Positions 50,601 through 61,317 of a stretch of DNA of 64,000 bases are shown one piece after another (positions within the stretch are counted from its first letter, which is position 1; the number at the start of each line of letters is the position of its first letter). The stretch spans positions 1,416,992 through 1,480,991 of the forward strand of contig NW_019775524.1 in assembly GCF_001039355.2 (NCBI RefSeq). The letters are read 5' to 3'. The notes beneath the pieces were generated by a model, which was given only the letters and a program-made list of their open reading frames with translations, was not told the origin of the DNA and ran no database searches. The stretch is from Lingula anatina (taxonomy: Eukaryota > Brachiopoda > Lingulata > Lingulida > Lingulidae). The position numbers and the translations under genes were made by a program.

Positions 50601-53600
50601 CCAGAGTGGACTGACGTCTATCTTCAATGAGAAAGTGGTCAGTGCTGAGAGGATGAAGCGCCCCATGCCCAGCTGGGGTGGCGGCAGCGGGAGCCTGGTT
50701 GGCATTCACCATGAAGGCGTCAAGTAATTAAGTTTTCAGTTCTTTAATCTCTCACTGATTTTTAGGACTAAAAAGCAAAATTTTACTTTAAACAGAAACA
50801 CTTTTTCCAATTATTATTTTGATGACCATGAAAATAAATAACTTGTACTTAGAGTGCATTTCTACCTTATTTAAGGTCTAGATTCACTCCATCTTGGCAA
50901 TGGATTTATACATATTTATGAAAGAGATTTTGCAATATTCCAGGGTTACTACTGACAAAGGCAACCAGTATTTAGTCCACAAAGGAAAGAACTACGGTGT
51001 GTCTAACCAAACAGTGGTCACTGACGCCCGCCACATGTCTGACAAATGGCAATCTAAAGGATCAGTGGATGTTGGAGGAAGAAAGACCGTCAACGACTTT
51101 GTACAAGTTGGTGGGACAGGGTACAACCTTGCAAAAGATAACTGTATACAAGCATCGAAGAGAATGATGAACATGGGAGGCAAAAAATAGACTCTTGACC
51201 AAGCATTATTACCTCCACAGTAACAGTACACTAAGATACATAATTCAAAACTGACTGCACCAAGGATTCGTGATTATTTTTGGAACTTTTCAATTTTCAT
51301 CCAATCTGGCTCTAGGAGGATCCATTTAGCAGCGGAATAATGTACACAACAATATTGTTGCAATAATCCAGTCCTGAAACTTTGTTACTGAATTTTGACC
51401 TTGCTTGTCTTGAACCATTTGATAATATTAACCTGCTTAGAAATAATAAACCTCTACATTACCTGTAAAATGGACAGTTTACAAGACAGGGCATGATGGA
51501 GACATCTGCTGCTTTCTTCTCCAAAAGAAGACTCTATGGGTAATTGTAAAGGCTGCAACAACCAAAACATGACTTTTATAAATAACACTTTTATTTAAAT
51601 TAAGCATTTGGTACTTTTAAAAATGTAAGCATTTTTTTAACAACCTATTTCTGTTATTTATAATTTCTCTCTATTCATCAGTATGAAGTTACCATCATAC
51701 TGAAGTTTACCAGCTTACATCATGTTATCCATGATAAGTTATCTAAACACAACCAACATACATTTATTAGTGGCCATGATGGTGGATGGCCTTCACCAGA
51801 AAGATATTTAGTCAATACTCTGTTACAAATATCATCAGTCAGTGTGAAGAAGGTCAGTGACCACGATGGCTCCAAGCATGAGAAATTGTTTAGTTTTCTA
51901 CTGGTTGGTTAGATTAGATGATTAGATCATCTACAATAGACTTACCTCAGTATTGTATGCTTTGAAGAGAACCACTCCTAAGCTCCATACAAAATGCAGG
52001 AACACACCAGTCACCAAGGTTTGCCAGAACAGAGAAATGTCCAGCAGACCAAATACAGAGTTCAGAGGGGCAGCAGGACTGAAAGAGATAAAGATATTAT
52101 ATAAAGTTAGATGTGCTTTAAAGTGTTATTCCAATGCTCATGTATATAATAATTACAGATATCAGATACTAAATTATGCTTAACTGATGACAGAAAGTGT
52201 ACAAGTAGAAATAAATTTGTCTTTCAATTTCATGACTTCAACTTAATCAACTTGAACAAATAATAGAACCTTTATGAAAATATATATAAGGTGGTCTTAT
52301 ACATCACTGACAATCTTTTAGATATTTTAAAACCAATTTCAGAGCAAAAAGATAATAAATCAACAAAACATACTAACCTCTTTTCAAGATTTAAAGTATA
52401 AATTATCCACTCCTTTGGTATTGCACCTGTAAGATATAATATCATTTCAACCAATTCAGTCCAGAAATCCCCCCCCCCCCCAAAAAAAAAAAAATCTAAC
52501 ACAAATACACCAATTACTTAATATTTTTACAAAAAAAAAACTTAGTTTAACTGCCAACTTACCTATGAGAAAATATCCTAAGTAGTAAAAACGCATCAGC
52601 TTTAGTGTTGTAACTGTGGATTCCAATAACTGTGGACTTATGCCAGATTTTACTTGGAAAAATTTGGCTTGCTGAAATTTCAAGATAATAATAATATCAT
52701 GAAATAAGTTAATGTATCTATCCAATGCCTACAATAAACAATGGGCATTATGTGTATTACATTAATTATCACATTAAGCCACATTACAAAAAGTAACAGC
52801 AACACATTTTACATGTTCAAATATATCACGCTGCTGTATGCACAAAAGCCTCACACTACCTGTATAACAGGGAATTCTAAGTAATTCTTGTTCTGCAAAA
52901 AGAAGGTCACAGAATAGAAGTATCCTGCATATACTCCATGAAAGACAATGAAGAGGTGATGTTCATTCAGACAGGCAGAAGTCCTGAAATAACAACATAT
53001 TCCCAATAGTAAACCTTATTATACTGTTTAAGGCAGATGTCTAGATGTGCCTCAATTCGTGACTTTTTTCTTATCATTCTTGTAAATAAAAGTTTTTCTA
53101 TTGCTGATTTAATTACATTATTGCATTGTTTTATTTTCTTTGGTTACAGGGAAATTAATTGTACAGTCCTACACAGCCATTCCACGAAAAAGGGTACAAT
53201 TCTGAATAATACCTGTCGCAGCTTATTTTCGGTAGTAAAAGCATCTGCAATTTTGCTTTTTTTAGACTTTTTTAGCAGGATCCGATGTGCCCTACTTAAA
53301 AAACAACAATTAATATGGTACCACTTGCTTTGACGGGAACCCCGGGGGTCTATATGCCGCAAAAAGCACGATTTCGACGTGTCGCTTCGGTATTAAAGCT
53401 GATTTGCCACAAGGAAAAGTTTATATTTTCCCGTGTTTTAGTGTTTTTAGTCCTCAACTAATTTAAATTCATGTTTCTTTTTATCATACATGGTGTTCTC
53501 TGTCGAATTTGTTGGTTAGTTACGTCACTGTCATAGTTTAATCAATGTCGCTCAGTAACCCCTAACCTCCGTAACGCTTTTTTAAGTCAATGTAAGAATA

Positions 53601-56600
53601 AAAGAAAATGCTCTTAAATGGCCTTCCTGTGCATTTTTCAAACTCATAATACATGAAGTTTAATAAAACAGTGCTATTTATTAATTTTGAATGATGCGTT
53701 CCATCATAGAGAATGTTAACTCACATAAGTCGGGGTGTCGCATTTAAGAGCCTAACCTCAGTAACGGACCAAATTTGAAGAAAATGTTGCTTTAGAAAGT
53801 AAAAAACATCATTTTTTTTAAGCAAGGACCAACTTCTTCCTAAAAAATTCATTCAATAGTTATGCAAAGTTATCCCTAGGATAAAAACTGAAAAAGAATG
53901 CGTGTCACCTTACGTCCGTTATGCTAACCTCCGTTATGAAATAAGTTAATTGTTATAAAAATGACTGTAAATACTTTAAAACGTTATTTCTGTGGTTTTG
54001 TGAGTTAATTATGATCATATAAGTAGTTCTACTTCTATGTTCTGATGTAGTATGCATTCATACTGCTTGCTGTTAAAGACATTACCCCGCATTAATATAG
54101 ATATAAAATATACATGTATAGCTGATAATTCTATCAAGAAAGGCTAATGATTTAAGTTTTTACTCCAGTTTGCTATAAAATCGAGGGTAAATCGTGATTT
54201 GTTTTATCGAATTGATTTCCATTTGTCACTTGACGATGCCTTTTTGAACTTATCATTCTGATTTTAAGCGAAATGAGTAGTTTTCAGGACTGTCTTGGCA
54301 AGAAAAATGGTACTAGCTGACATCAGTACTAACGTGCATGTAGCAGACATTATTTTCGCGGGAGACATATGGCGAAATATATTAAGCATTGAAGCAACAG
54401 TTATATTTATCAGGTAGAACTGCGGGATTATTAGATCCTATTTTACTATTTCAGTAGCACATAATAGTTTTTATCATCTTCTAGATGCTTCCAGTAACTT
54501 TAAATGGACAGTTATTGGCAAACACGTGTCTATTGTCGGCCTACTTGATTGTATGCATTAACTTTCTCGGGTATTTTGTTGTTTTTTATTGCCTATAACT
54601 GCGATCATGTGCATGTAGGTTTAATGTTTTGTTATACAGACACCAATATGCCACTTTCAAATACAGAGAGACAAAAACACTACAGAGAAAGAAAACAAAT
54701 CTAATGACCGCGAAGCTTTTCTTGTGAAATATTTTGAACGGTTTAAATGTATGACATAATTTAGACTAGAGTTTTACCTTACCTCTGTTACTGAGATTAT
54801 AAATTACACTCTTACTCTGGTAAAATATGGAATGTGAATTCTACAGATACATAGATCAACATATTAGCGGTGAAATCTATCCAGTAGTGGTAAATGTATT
54901 TATATAGTCCTTGAAAGTAAGCAAAACAACCCGTTGTAACCATTTGCCATTTAATGGTTTGAATAAACATGTTTTATCAATTTTTCCATGTTATTATAGG
55001 CCTATTTGTCGTATCTGTAATACTATAAATTCCGAATTCATCTTCTGAAGTCTACCTAAGTTAAAAATATCAAAACAAATATATGATCGCTGACCTATGT
55101 AGAATGACCTAACCTCCGTTACGAAATTACTCATTTTTCATTTGAACATTGGATATGTGTGTGCTCATTGATCAATGCTTATATCATAATAGATTGATAG
55201 CACTTTGTTCATAAACAAATAGTATGATAAAAAAGCAAGTCTGTCCCCAACGATTAATAAAATATTTAAATTGGAATATCTCAGCCTTTGTATTTATAGA
55301 AAACGAGCCACTTATTACCAATGTGTTTGCACCGCATTTTCTATAATTGAAGAGAAATCTTAAATGAGCAATAATATTTTGAATACATACAAAATCTTAA
55401 TAATTGAATCAAATATGGAGCCTGTAACCTTTGGCATGATTGAAATATAACCTAATTTAGATGTTACCTAACCTCCGTAACGAAAAAAATGCTGTACCAT
55501 GTTTACACGTGCATATTTCTTTAAATACAGTAATGGTGTGGGTTAAAATTCTTCTACTACTCTCTGAATACCTCTTCATCAAAATAATATAAAAAGTTTT
55601 CCAGTTTTGCAAAGTTCATATCGCTGCATTTCTTGTTTTGGAATTGTACCCCTTTTCGTGGAATGGCTGTACAGCATGTTATAATATCATACCCTTTTTT
55701 GCGTTTTACTGCATCAAACAGAAGAAGCTCCAAAAACATTTCTCCAAAACAATATCTGACAAGAAGTTGGATCATCTCATATCTAAACCTAACCCAAAAG
55801 TCTAAATAACACTGTCTGCCCACCTTGCTGGCTCACACTGTAGAGAGAGGCCCTGGTAGCCACCTCCCACTATCTGTACACAGCACCAAGTGATGACTCC
55901 CCCTGCCACAGCATGGACAGCTCCATGGAATACATGGGAAAGCTGGACCAGAGTCCACAGATACCCTGCCCTGTTTCCTATAACATTGCCTTGGACTAAA
56001 ATAAAAATGTAAGGAAAATGTTTACATAAAATGATGTATAATGAAATATAAAAACATTTGACAACTAAACATATTTCTTGTTTTAAAATATTAATATCAA
56101 AAATGCCATAATATGAAGATTCTGGCTACTGACCATATGATTACATAAAATAAATTGTACATCCTCAATTTTTATTGCACACCAATCTGGCTATCCTACC
56201 TGTATAGTATGCAGAATCACATATTACAGTTAATGCTGTGAGCACTGACAGCAGGATAATATAGCCCCATGTAGACAGCTTCAAGATACATCCAAAGGTA
56301 CCTGCCAAATAAATAACTTTCCAAGTGAGATCCAGTATTATTTAGGTAAGGAATATAATGAGTGTAAATTATATCATTCTACGGACTATTCAACTGTATT
56401 TTGGGGAAAAACAAATTATTCAATACTAAAAACTAGGAGATATTTAAAAAAACATTTTTCCTTCTAAGTGATCTGATCCTTTTCCTTTTTTCTGCAAACA
56501 TTCCTTTCAATGCCCATTAGATACCATTACGAGTGTGATCTAATGCTTGGCTTAATGAGTAAAAGTTTAATGAGGCTTAATGAGTAAAAGTTGTGTGTAC

Positions 56601-57204
56601 TTAATAATCCCCTGCTCACCAGCTGGGAATTATGCTGAGTGTTAATGAAAACCATCAAGAAAAAACACTTTACTAGTTATAAATATACCAATTAATCAAT
56701 GCAATAAGACAACAACAAAAAAAAACATAAAATGTTTGGGATACAAAATGTATTCAACATATCTGCCCTTTCCATTTCACCATGACTTACTAGATATCCA
56801 GAGAAAAGGATGCAGTATACAGAAGTTAGCTGCAGTGATGTAGATGGAAACCAGCGTTGGAAGGAGAATCAAGAGCCAAGCAACTGCTGCACCTGTCCTC
56901 CATTTGAAAACCTGATAATAAAAGTAATATAAAAGGTAGCAACAACACGTTTCCTTAGTCCCTTTTTTCTTTTGATCATCAATTACATACAACCTTGCCT
57001 TTGAACTTTACAATTATTGAATCTATATACTTTTGAAGGCTTATTGTTTCAAACATCCCAAGACTGCCCAACTCCAGTGTCAACAGACAGCGAGACACTC
57101 CAGTCCACGCACTGCTGCTTATTTTTTTATGTTTATTTTATGATCTGTATTTATTTTAATTTGGCTGTTACCTCTGATGTATACCAGTACACGATGCTTT
57201 TCAT
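38691..57204 (-). CDS. NDC1: NDC1 (TMEM48) transmembrane nucleoporin, complete, 598 aa
   Basis: Exons in coding order: 57204-57172, 56911-56791, 56301-56200, 55995-55824, 52983-52860, 52671-52563, 52426-52378, 52078-51946, 51552-51463, 48809-48728, 48444-48286, 47905-47840, 41316-41230, 40860-40820, 40156-40042, 39776-39676, 39254-39106, 38754-38691. Phases join to 599 codons including stop (human is 674 aa). The N-terminal half has about six hydrophobic segments ([45 protein letters not shown]). The signature [32 protein letters not shown] and the end [10 protein letters not shown] match vertebrate NDC1. NDC1 anchors the nuclear pore complex in the pore membrane and is needed for pore insertion. 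The start is the only in-frame ATG after stops; a 12-codon upstream ORF (MAASFKHVSPSL) precedes it. Exons 10-12 exist in two copies. Confidence 0.95.
40227..40703. mobile_element. 477-bp MITE with 33-bp inverted repeats and TTAA target site
   Basis: The ends are inverted copies starting GGGGCCCGCACACGGTGAGC, and TTAA flanks both sides (40223-40226, 40704-40707). TTAA is the target of piggyBac-type elements, so this is probably a piggyBac-like MITE, although the end sequence is not the classic CCC type. The interior is GC-rich with extra partial copies of the end motif. It makes up most of the NDC1 intron between exons 40820 and 40156. Confidence 0.75.
42637..43613 (-). CDS. NDC1: Second copy of NDC1 exons 10-12 (probable allelic assembly duplicate)
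   Basis: Exons 43613-43532, 43241-43083 and 42702-42637 repeat 48809-48728, 48444-48286 and 47905-47840. The coding difference noticed within exon 11 is Glu versus Ala in [16 protein letters not shown]; the last base of exon 11 also differs (A versus G), changing the codon split across that junction. The three exons total 307 nt, so including both sets in one message would break the frame. This supports one allele each rather than a functional duplication. Which set belongs with the rest of the gene cannot be told. Confidence 0.85.
44000..45111. mobile_element. PIF/Harbinger-like non-autonomous transposon with TAA target duplication
   Basis: Perfect 33-bp terminal inverted repeats begin GGCCACACTTTTTTA. 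They are flanked by TAA (43997-43999 and 45112-45114). The duplicate copy near 49194-49205 shows the unoccupied site with one TAA. A 3-bp T-A-A duplication fits PIF/Harbinger elements. The interior is mostly the gap 44083-44801, so coding content is unknown. Confidence 0.78.
44083..44801. other. Assembly gap (719 N)
   Basis: Unsequenced bases inside the transposon at 44000-45111. Open frames drawn across them are not real. Confidence 0.99.
46491..47114 (+). CDS. Copy A of the nested small gene, cut off at an assembly join
   Basis: Exons 46491-46648 and 46879-47114 encode the same protein as the copy at 50566-51190 up to ...MMNMG, where a single n (47115) joins unrelated sequence. The last three codons and the stop are missing. 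Promoter and 5' UTR are also duplicated: TATAAAA at 45930, UTR donor after 46002. The truncation is best read as a contig end, not a biological break. Confidence 0.82.
47116..47607. repeat. Spacer with two diverged repeat units and a GGCGAC/GGCATC minisatellite
   Basis: Two related units begin at about 47222 and 47381 (CAGCATAACTTCTA, then AATAATGGCCCGAT). They are followed at 47521-47563 by GC-rich short tandem units (GGCATC, GGCGAC) and a small hairpin (TGTACAGACAC...GTGTCTGTACA, 47581-47608). It lies between the two NDC1 haplotype copies and looks like part of a dispersed repeat family. Confidence 0.6.
50005..50084 (+). promoter_or_regulatory. TATA-box promoter and 5' UTR exon of the nested gene
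   Basis: TATAAAA at 50012-50018 stands about 30 bases before the expected start site. The donor GCAG|GTGAAA is at 50084, and an acceptor (TTATTTCAG) ends at 50521, 44 bases before the ATG. The same arrangement occurs in copy A at 45930-46002. Confidence 0.5.
50566..51190 (+). CDS. Small unidentified gene nested in an NDC1 intron, intact copy, 134 aa
   Basis: Two exons, 50566-50723 and 50944-51190, join in frame (AA|G). The protein starts [20 protein letters not shown], has a Gly/Ser-rich linker ([11 protein letters not shown]), then a C-terminal domain with LVHKGKNYG (His65), [11 protein letters not shown], and [17 protein letters not shown] (Cys120). His before Asn-Cys recalls the LRAT/NlpC-P60-like permuted papain fold, where His...Cys are catalytic, but I cannot confirm this; a non-enzymatic role is equally open. 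There is no signal peptide or membrane segment. It runs opposite to its host NDC1, between exons 51463 and 48809. Upstream lie a TATA box (50012) and a likely non-coding exon ending at 50084, spliced to an acceptor before 50522. Confidence 0.82.
53174..55669. mobile_element. 2.5-kb element in an NDC1 intron with 29-bp inverted repeats and six copies of a CTAACCTCCGTAACG motif
   Basis: Left end 53174-53202 and right end 55641-55669 (inverted) share CAGCCATTCCACGAAAA and more, with one mismatch in 29. Inside, on the plus strand, motif copies stand at 53561, 53751, 53923, 54778, 55108 and 55467. No intact open frame of note. TA dinucleotides sit close to the ends, but no certain target duplication is seen, so the class is open. 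It fills most of the 2.8 kb intron between exons 55824 and 52983. Confidence 0.65.
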
Positions 57205-57515
57205 AATGAGCAAAGGTACAGCTCTAGTACTGCTTCAAAAACACAAAGGAGAGCTGAATGGAGCACTTCTTCAAAGCGAAGGGGAAACGTGTTTGAATGA
57301 TGCCGCCATGCTTGATAACTAATATCACCGATCAAGCGTGATTTAATATTTATGCGTAATATTGAAGTATGAGTGCAATATTTTTATTCAAAATTAAAAA
57401 TGATTTTAAATTAAGTATAATTTAATGTTTTTGCCCTCTTCCTGCTCCAACTAGGTGTCTGTAATCATTTTTTCACTCTTTTACCCATAATGCATTTCAC
57501 TGTGAGAAGCCGACG
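57205..57515. promoter_or_regulatory. Shared bidirectional promoter of NDC1 and TAX1BP3
   Basis: The start codons of NDC1 (57204, minus) and TAX1BP3 (57516, plus) are 311 bases apart and point away from each other. Both promoters must therefore lie in or very near this stretch. The centre is AT-rich without an obvious TATA box. A 12-codon upstream ORF of NDC1 starts at 57309 on the minus strand. Confidence 0.6.
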
Positions 57516-60500
57516 ATGGCTGGGCAACACAATGCGGGGGAACCTCTGGAATGTTACAGCGTAAGTGTGTATTCTCTTTGTAAGATCACGTTTTACATGA
57601 AGCCTTATGCCAAGGTAGTTCCACGGCATTGGAATACCTGGCGTTTATGTTCTGACGGTGGCACTGTGCCCAAGTTTGCAGCGATTGTTTCCGCCGTCCC
57701 TGAAGGCGCTGTCAAGTCTAATTACTCACTGTACTTTTGACGGGAGGGTACCAAGTTCCAGTTTTCTAAGTAGCTTTTTTATCACAACTCGTTACATTTT
57801 AAAGAAGGCATCGTTTTGTATGATTGATTTGTTTTCAGTTCCAAACTTAGATCTGTTGCAAGTGACACACTCATCATTCACACCTGTACGTCTTTGTGGT
57901 GCGTTGTTAAAAATATACTCTCTCTCATCACGGGGGACTGTGCGGTTCGTTTTTATTGTAATTAGCCTGAGACCAAAATCTTATTGTAATTAGCCTGTGA
58001 CCAATAACTCAGTGTCACACTCCACTTTTTTAAAAGCAACAAAGTGAAATTTAAATGAGAAGTCAGTGAGAAAATTATAACTATTTAACTTCACCTTTGT
58101 CACGAGTCCTTGGTTGATCTTGGTTAGAAATATAACATTAATATTGATTATGTCAAGAAGAGAAAATGACTATTTAACTTCACCTTTGTCACTATTCCTT
58201 GGTTAGAAATATAACATTAATATTGATTACGTCAAGGACCACTTAGCCACATGTCAACCTAGACAAGCCTGCTATACTCTAAAGAATGTATATAGTAGAA
58301 AGGAGGGTGTTATGAATTAATTTATGCTTGCACTAGTCACATTGTGACACTTATGGAGCCAGTCTACAAAATGCTTGAACATAGCGTAACAGCTTGGGAA
58401 AGCCATCCTATGTGGACATTCTTCTTCCATGTTTGTCATAAACTATGACTTTAACTACCCTCGACACACGAAGATAAAAAACATCAGAGATGAAGGAAAT
58501 TAAAAATTTGTGCAAGGAAAAGTATCAGGTGTTATATTGCTAGTACATATTTGGTGTGTTTATTGGTTACTTCTTATTACCATATTACCTTACAAATTCA
58601 TAGTAGATGAAAGCATGCAATTTTTATTAAACTTAAAGTGTGCCAAAATTGTTAGTTTTGAATTATTTTAGTTTATATAATAAATAAATATGATTAGGCT
58701 GTAGCTCATGATATTAACTCTACTTTCAACATGTTGATAACAAGTCAAATCACCTTGGTCATAAAAACACAATATGTCTGTTTTCAAAGCAGCAGTCTAG
58801 ATGTGACAGGTCAAAGCTTACTAGTATACATGTGTATTCCTAATTTTCTTACATCACTCTACATGCTTCTTATTAAGCTGACTGTGAAGCTGAAATTTAC
58901 AAATCAGGGCCCCTGGCTAGAGGTTGAAAAGCAATCAGGCATATTTCCCTCTTGGAAAAGGGTGGGGGTCTGAACTATTTCACAGAGAGCAACCGCATCA
59001 ATGAAATTAATCTGGAAAAATTTGTAATGAAGCAATTATCATTTATGTTTCATAACACATACATAAGTCGCTTTTTATATGAGGTTTACAACTACCATTA
59101 AACATTTAAACATTGCTTTCAGATTTATACTGGAGAATATGGTATCAATAAAACAGCAATCTGTATAGCAGGGTTTTTTTCATTGGATTTTATGTGATAT
59201 TTCTGTTTTACATAAAGGTTTATTATGCTGTTGGGAAGTTGAATACAGCCATTCCTGTATTTATGCTTAATGCACAACTTTTCAATAACCCTTTGAAATA
59301 AACCCAGATAGCAATAACCTGCGAACAACTCATTAAACATGAAAGAGCCATTATATGATAGCTCTGTACATCAAAGAACTAACCTTTCTTTGTGCTGTCA
59401 TCCACTTTATTGAAGCAGTTTTAAAGCTGCAGTCGGGCTAAAAAGATCTTGGTTTGTGTTACAAAAACATCCACATCATAATCTAAACCTTTTGTGGAGT
59501 TTTGTAATAAACTACATTTTCTGCAATGTGATGTTGAAGCATGCTATGTTTTAAGGGAAATCATGATAAAGTCTGTCACCAGATTTTGAAATATTTTTTG
59601 TACTGGAAAAGAGTAACAGAAAAGATTAACAATAATGATCCCTGTTAATTATGTAATTGATTTGCAAGCCAAATGTTTGATTAATTGAGTTTTTAAGTTA
59701 CATTTGGATTAACAGTAGGCATAGATCGTATTCATATGTCCCAATCACTTAGTTATTTCTTCAAGGAAGTTCAAGTTGTCAAATTACTCTGCAAAATTAA
59801 TTGGTAAATCATTCACAGCAAGCATCCATGGAAATGAAAAAACCTGAGTCTAGCCATGTAATACTCATTAAATGGTTTTTATTGTGGGAGAGGAGAAAGA
59901 TTGAAAATCCAATTGAAAATTAAGCAATTATTTTGTAGATTCCAATCGTGTTACACAAAGAGCCAGACCGAGACCAGCACGGCAACCCAGTCTATGACCA
60001 AGATGGCAAGCAGAGGTTTCGATGCGGCTTTAAGATTGGTGGTGGAATTGACCAAGATAATTCCAAGAGTCCACAGGGTTATCCAGATAAGGTGTGAGAT
60101 GATAAATGGCTTAAGCTCGTATTAAACAGCATTGGAAGAGCAATATGAATTGGTGTTTCCCTGACACTGTAAGATGTCATTTTATTGGGGTCAAGCAACA
60201 TACTAGTAATGTAATGAAGAAATTGAATAACTTTAAAAAAATATTTTGACACGGAGTTTTGAAATTGGTGTCCAGAGATAAAAGATCAGATGTCAGATTT
60301 GCTACGCCTTCAGTTAATTAACAGAAAACAATTTTTATTTTTAAGGGTATTTACGTGACATTTATCTATGAAAATGGACCAGCAGCTCAATGTGGGTTGG
60401 AAGTTCACGACAAAATATTACAGGTAATGCAGTTTGTTAGATATCACACTTTACTGTAGACTTGAAGCTGATGATATTCTTGGATAAGTTAACATGTAAG

Positions 60501-61317
60501 GTTGCTGATGTTCTTTTGTTATGAACTAATGTTTTATGATACTCACAGACATATGTTAACATCAATCTGATATCTTCACTCTATACTAATTATAATGTGC
60601 AAACTGATAAACTTATTTTAACAAAGAGTTAACATAACAAAGCCCTGTGCCAGTTTTATTTTGTGAAAGTCAACAGTAACAGTAGTACATATTTAGAATC
60701 ATGGTAATTATGCTGCTTAAAAGCATTAATATATGATATTGCATCAAATTGACCAGAAAAACTGCTTTTCTTGTGCTTCAATTTTTTTTTTCTGTTTAAT
60801 GCCTGCTCGTTTTACAGCCTTGCTGCCTTGTTTGGGACACCCTAGGTTCCCATCCCTAGATTGATCTAACAGGATCAGTCCATCTCCACAGGGTACCTCG
60901 CTAAATTGCTCTCAGCCCAAGTGGCTTAAATGTCTGGGACGCCCACTAAAGCTGCTAAACGATAGTTAATTACCCCTATCAGCCTCAGCAGGCGTGACAG
61001 ACATCGAAGCCGCCCAACTTCATTGCAATTAAGCTAGAATTCCCTCGGAGATAGTTCGATCCAAAGTTAGTACGATAGTCTCTGGGAATGGTCTTTTAAT
61101 CAACTTGTATTTTCCATTGCAGGTCAATGGCCATGACATGACAGTAGTGACCCACAAGAAGGCAGTGGACTACATCCAGAGAAAACCCGTCCTCAACATG
61201 CTGGTGTTCCGGCCTGGGGTGCCCAGGTTACAGAAGTCAGGAGGTCCCCAGGCCCAGTTCCAGGCATATCCACAGCAGAATTACCAGCCACAGCCACAGT
61301 ATCAGAGGGGGTACTGA
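57516..61317 (+). CDS. TAX1BP3: TAX1BP3 / TIP-1, single PDZ-domain protein, 156 aa
   Basis: Exons 57516-57560, 59939-60091, 60346-60423 and 61123-61317; all junctions are phase 0. The protein starts MAGQHNAGEPLECYS. The PDZ domain follows with the carboxylate-binding stretch GFKIGGGIDQD, then GIYVTFIYENGPAAQCGL, and VNGHDMTVVTHKKAVDYI. These match TIP-1 (GFSIGGGIDQD, KGIYVTRVSEGGPAE, VNGWDMTMVTHDQA). TIP-1 is almost only a PDZ domain and competes with scaffold PDZ proteins for C-terminal ligands such as beta-catenin and Rho effectors. Here it has an acidic/polar insert before the binding loop (EPDRDQHGNPVYDQDGKQ) and a Gln/Tyr-rich tail (QPQPQYQRGY), so it is longer than the 124-residue human protein. 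Confidence 0.94.
57561..59938 (+). other. TAX1BP3 intron 1
   Basis: A 2.4 kb intron bounded by GTAAGT and TTTTGTAG. It contains the tandem repeat near 58.1 kb and no coding segment that I can recognise. Confidence 0.7.
58079..58240. repeat. Two-copy tandem repeat in TAX1BP3 intron 1
   Basis: A unit with CTATTTAACTTCACCTTTGT and TTGGTTAGAAATATAACA occurs twice with a period of roughly 88 bases. One unit has a short internal deletion. Confidence 0.6.
60836..60912 (-). repeat. Dispersed repeat copy, relative of 3227-3303
   Basis: GGTTCCCATCCCTAGAT, TGATCTAACA and GTCCATCTCCA followed by CTCGCTAAATT are shared, in inverse orientation, with 3227-3303. This shows an interspersed family. The downstream stretch to about 61090 may belong to the same element. 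Confidence 0.65.

Larger units (their letters stand above)
42395..51180. repeat. Tandem segmental duplicate: about 42395-47114 versus about 47608-51179
   Basis: The copies align over NDC1 exons 10-12, introns and the nested plus-strand gene. Copy A stops at a single n (47115) in the last exon of the nested gene. Differences include an extra 14-bp unit near 42460-42485, a 33-bp duplication near 45848-45904, and a complete transposon at 44000-45111 present only in copy A. The 47116-47607 spacer is unrelated repeat DNA. Confidence 0.88.

Noticed and set aside
61060-61076. TAGTTCGATCCAAA resembles a tRNA B box
   Set aside because: No matching A box or cloverleaf could be drawn nearby.
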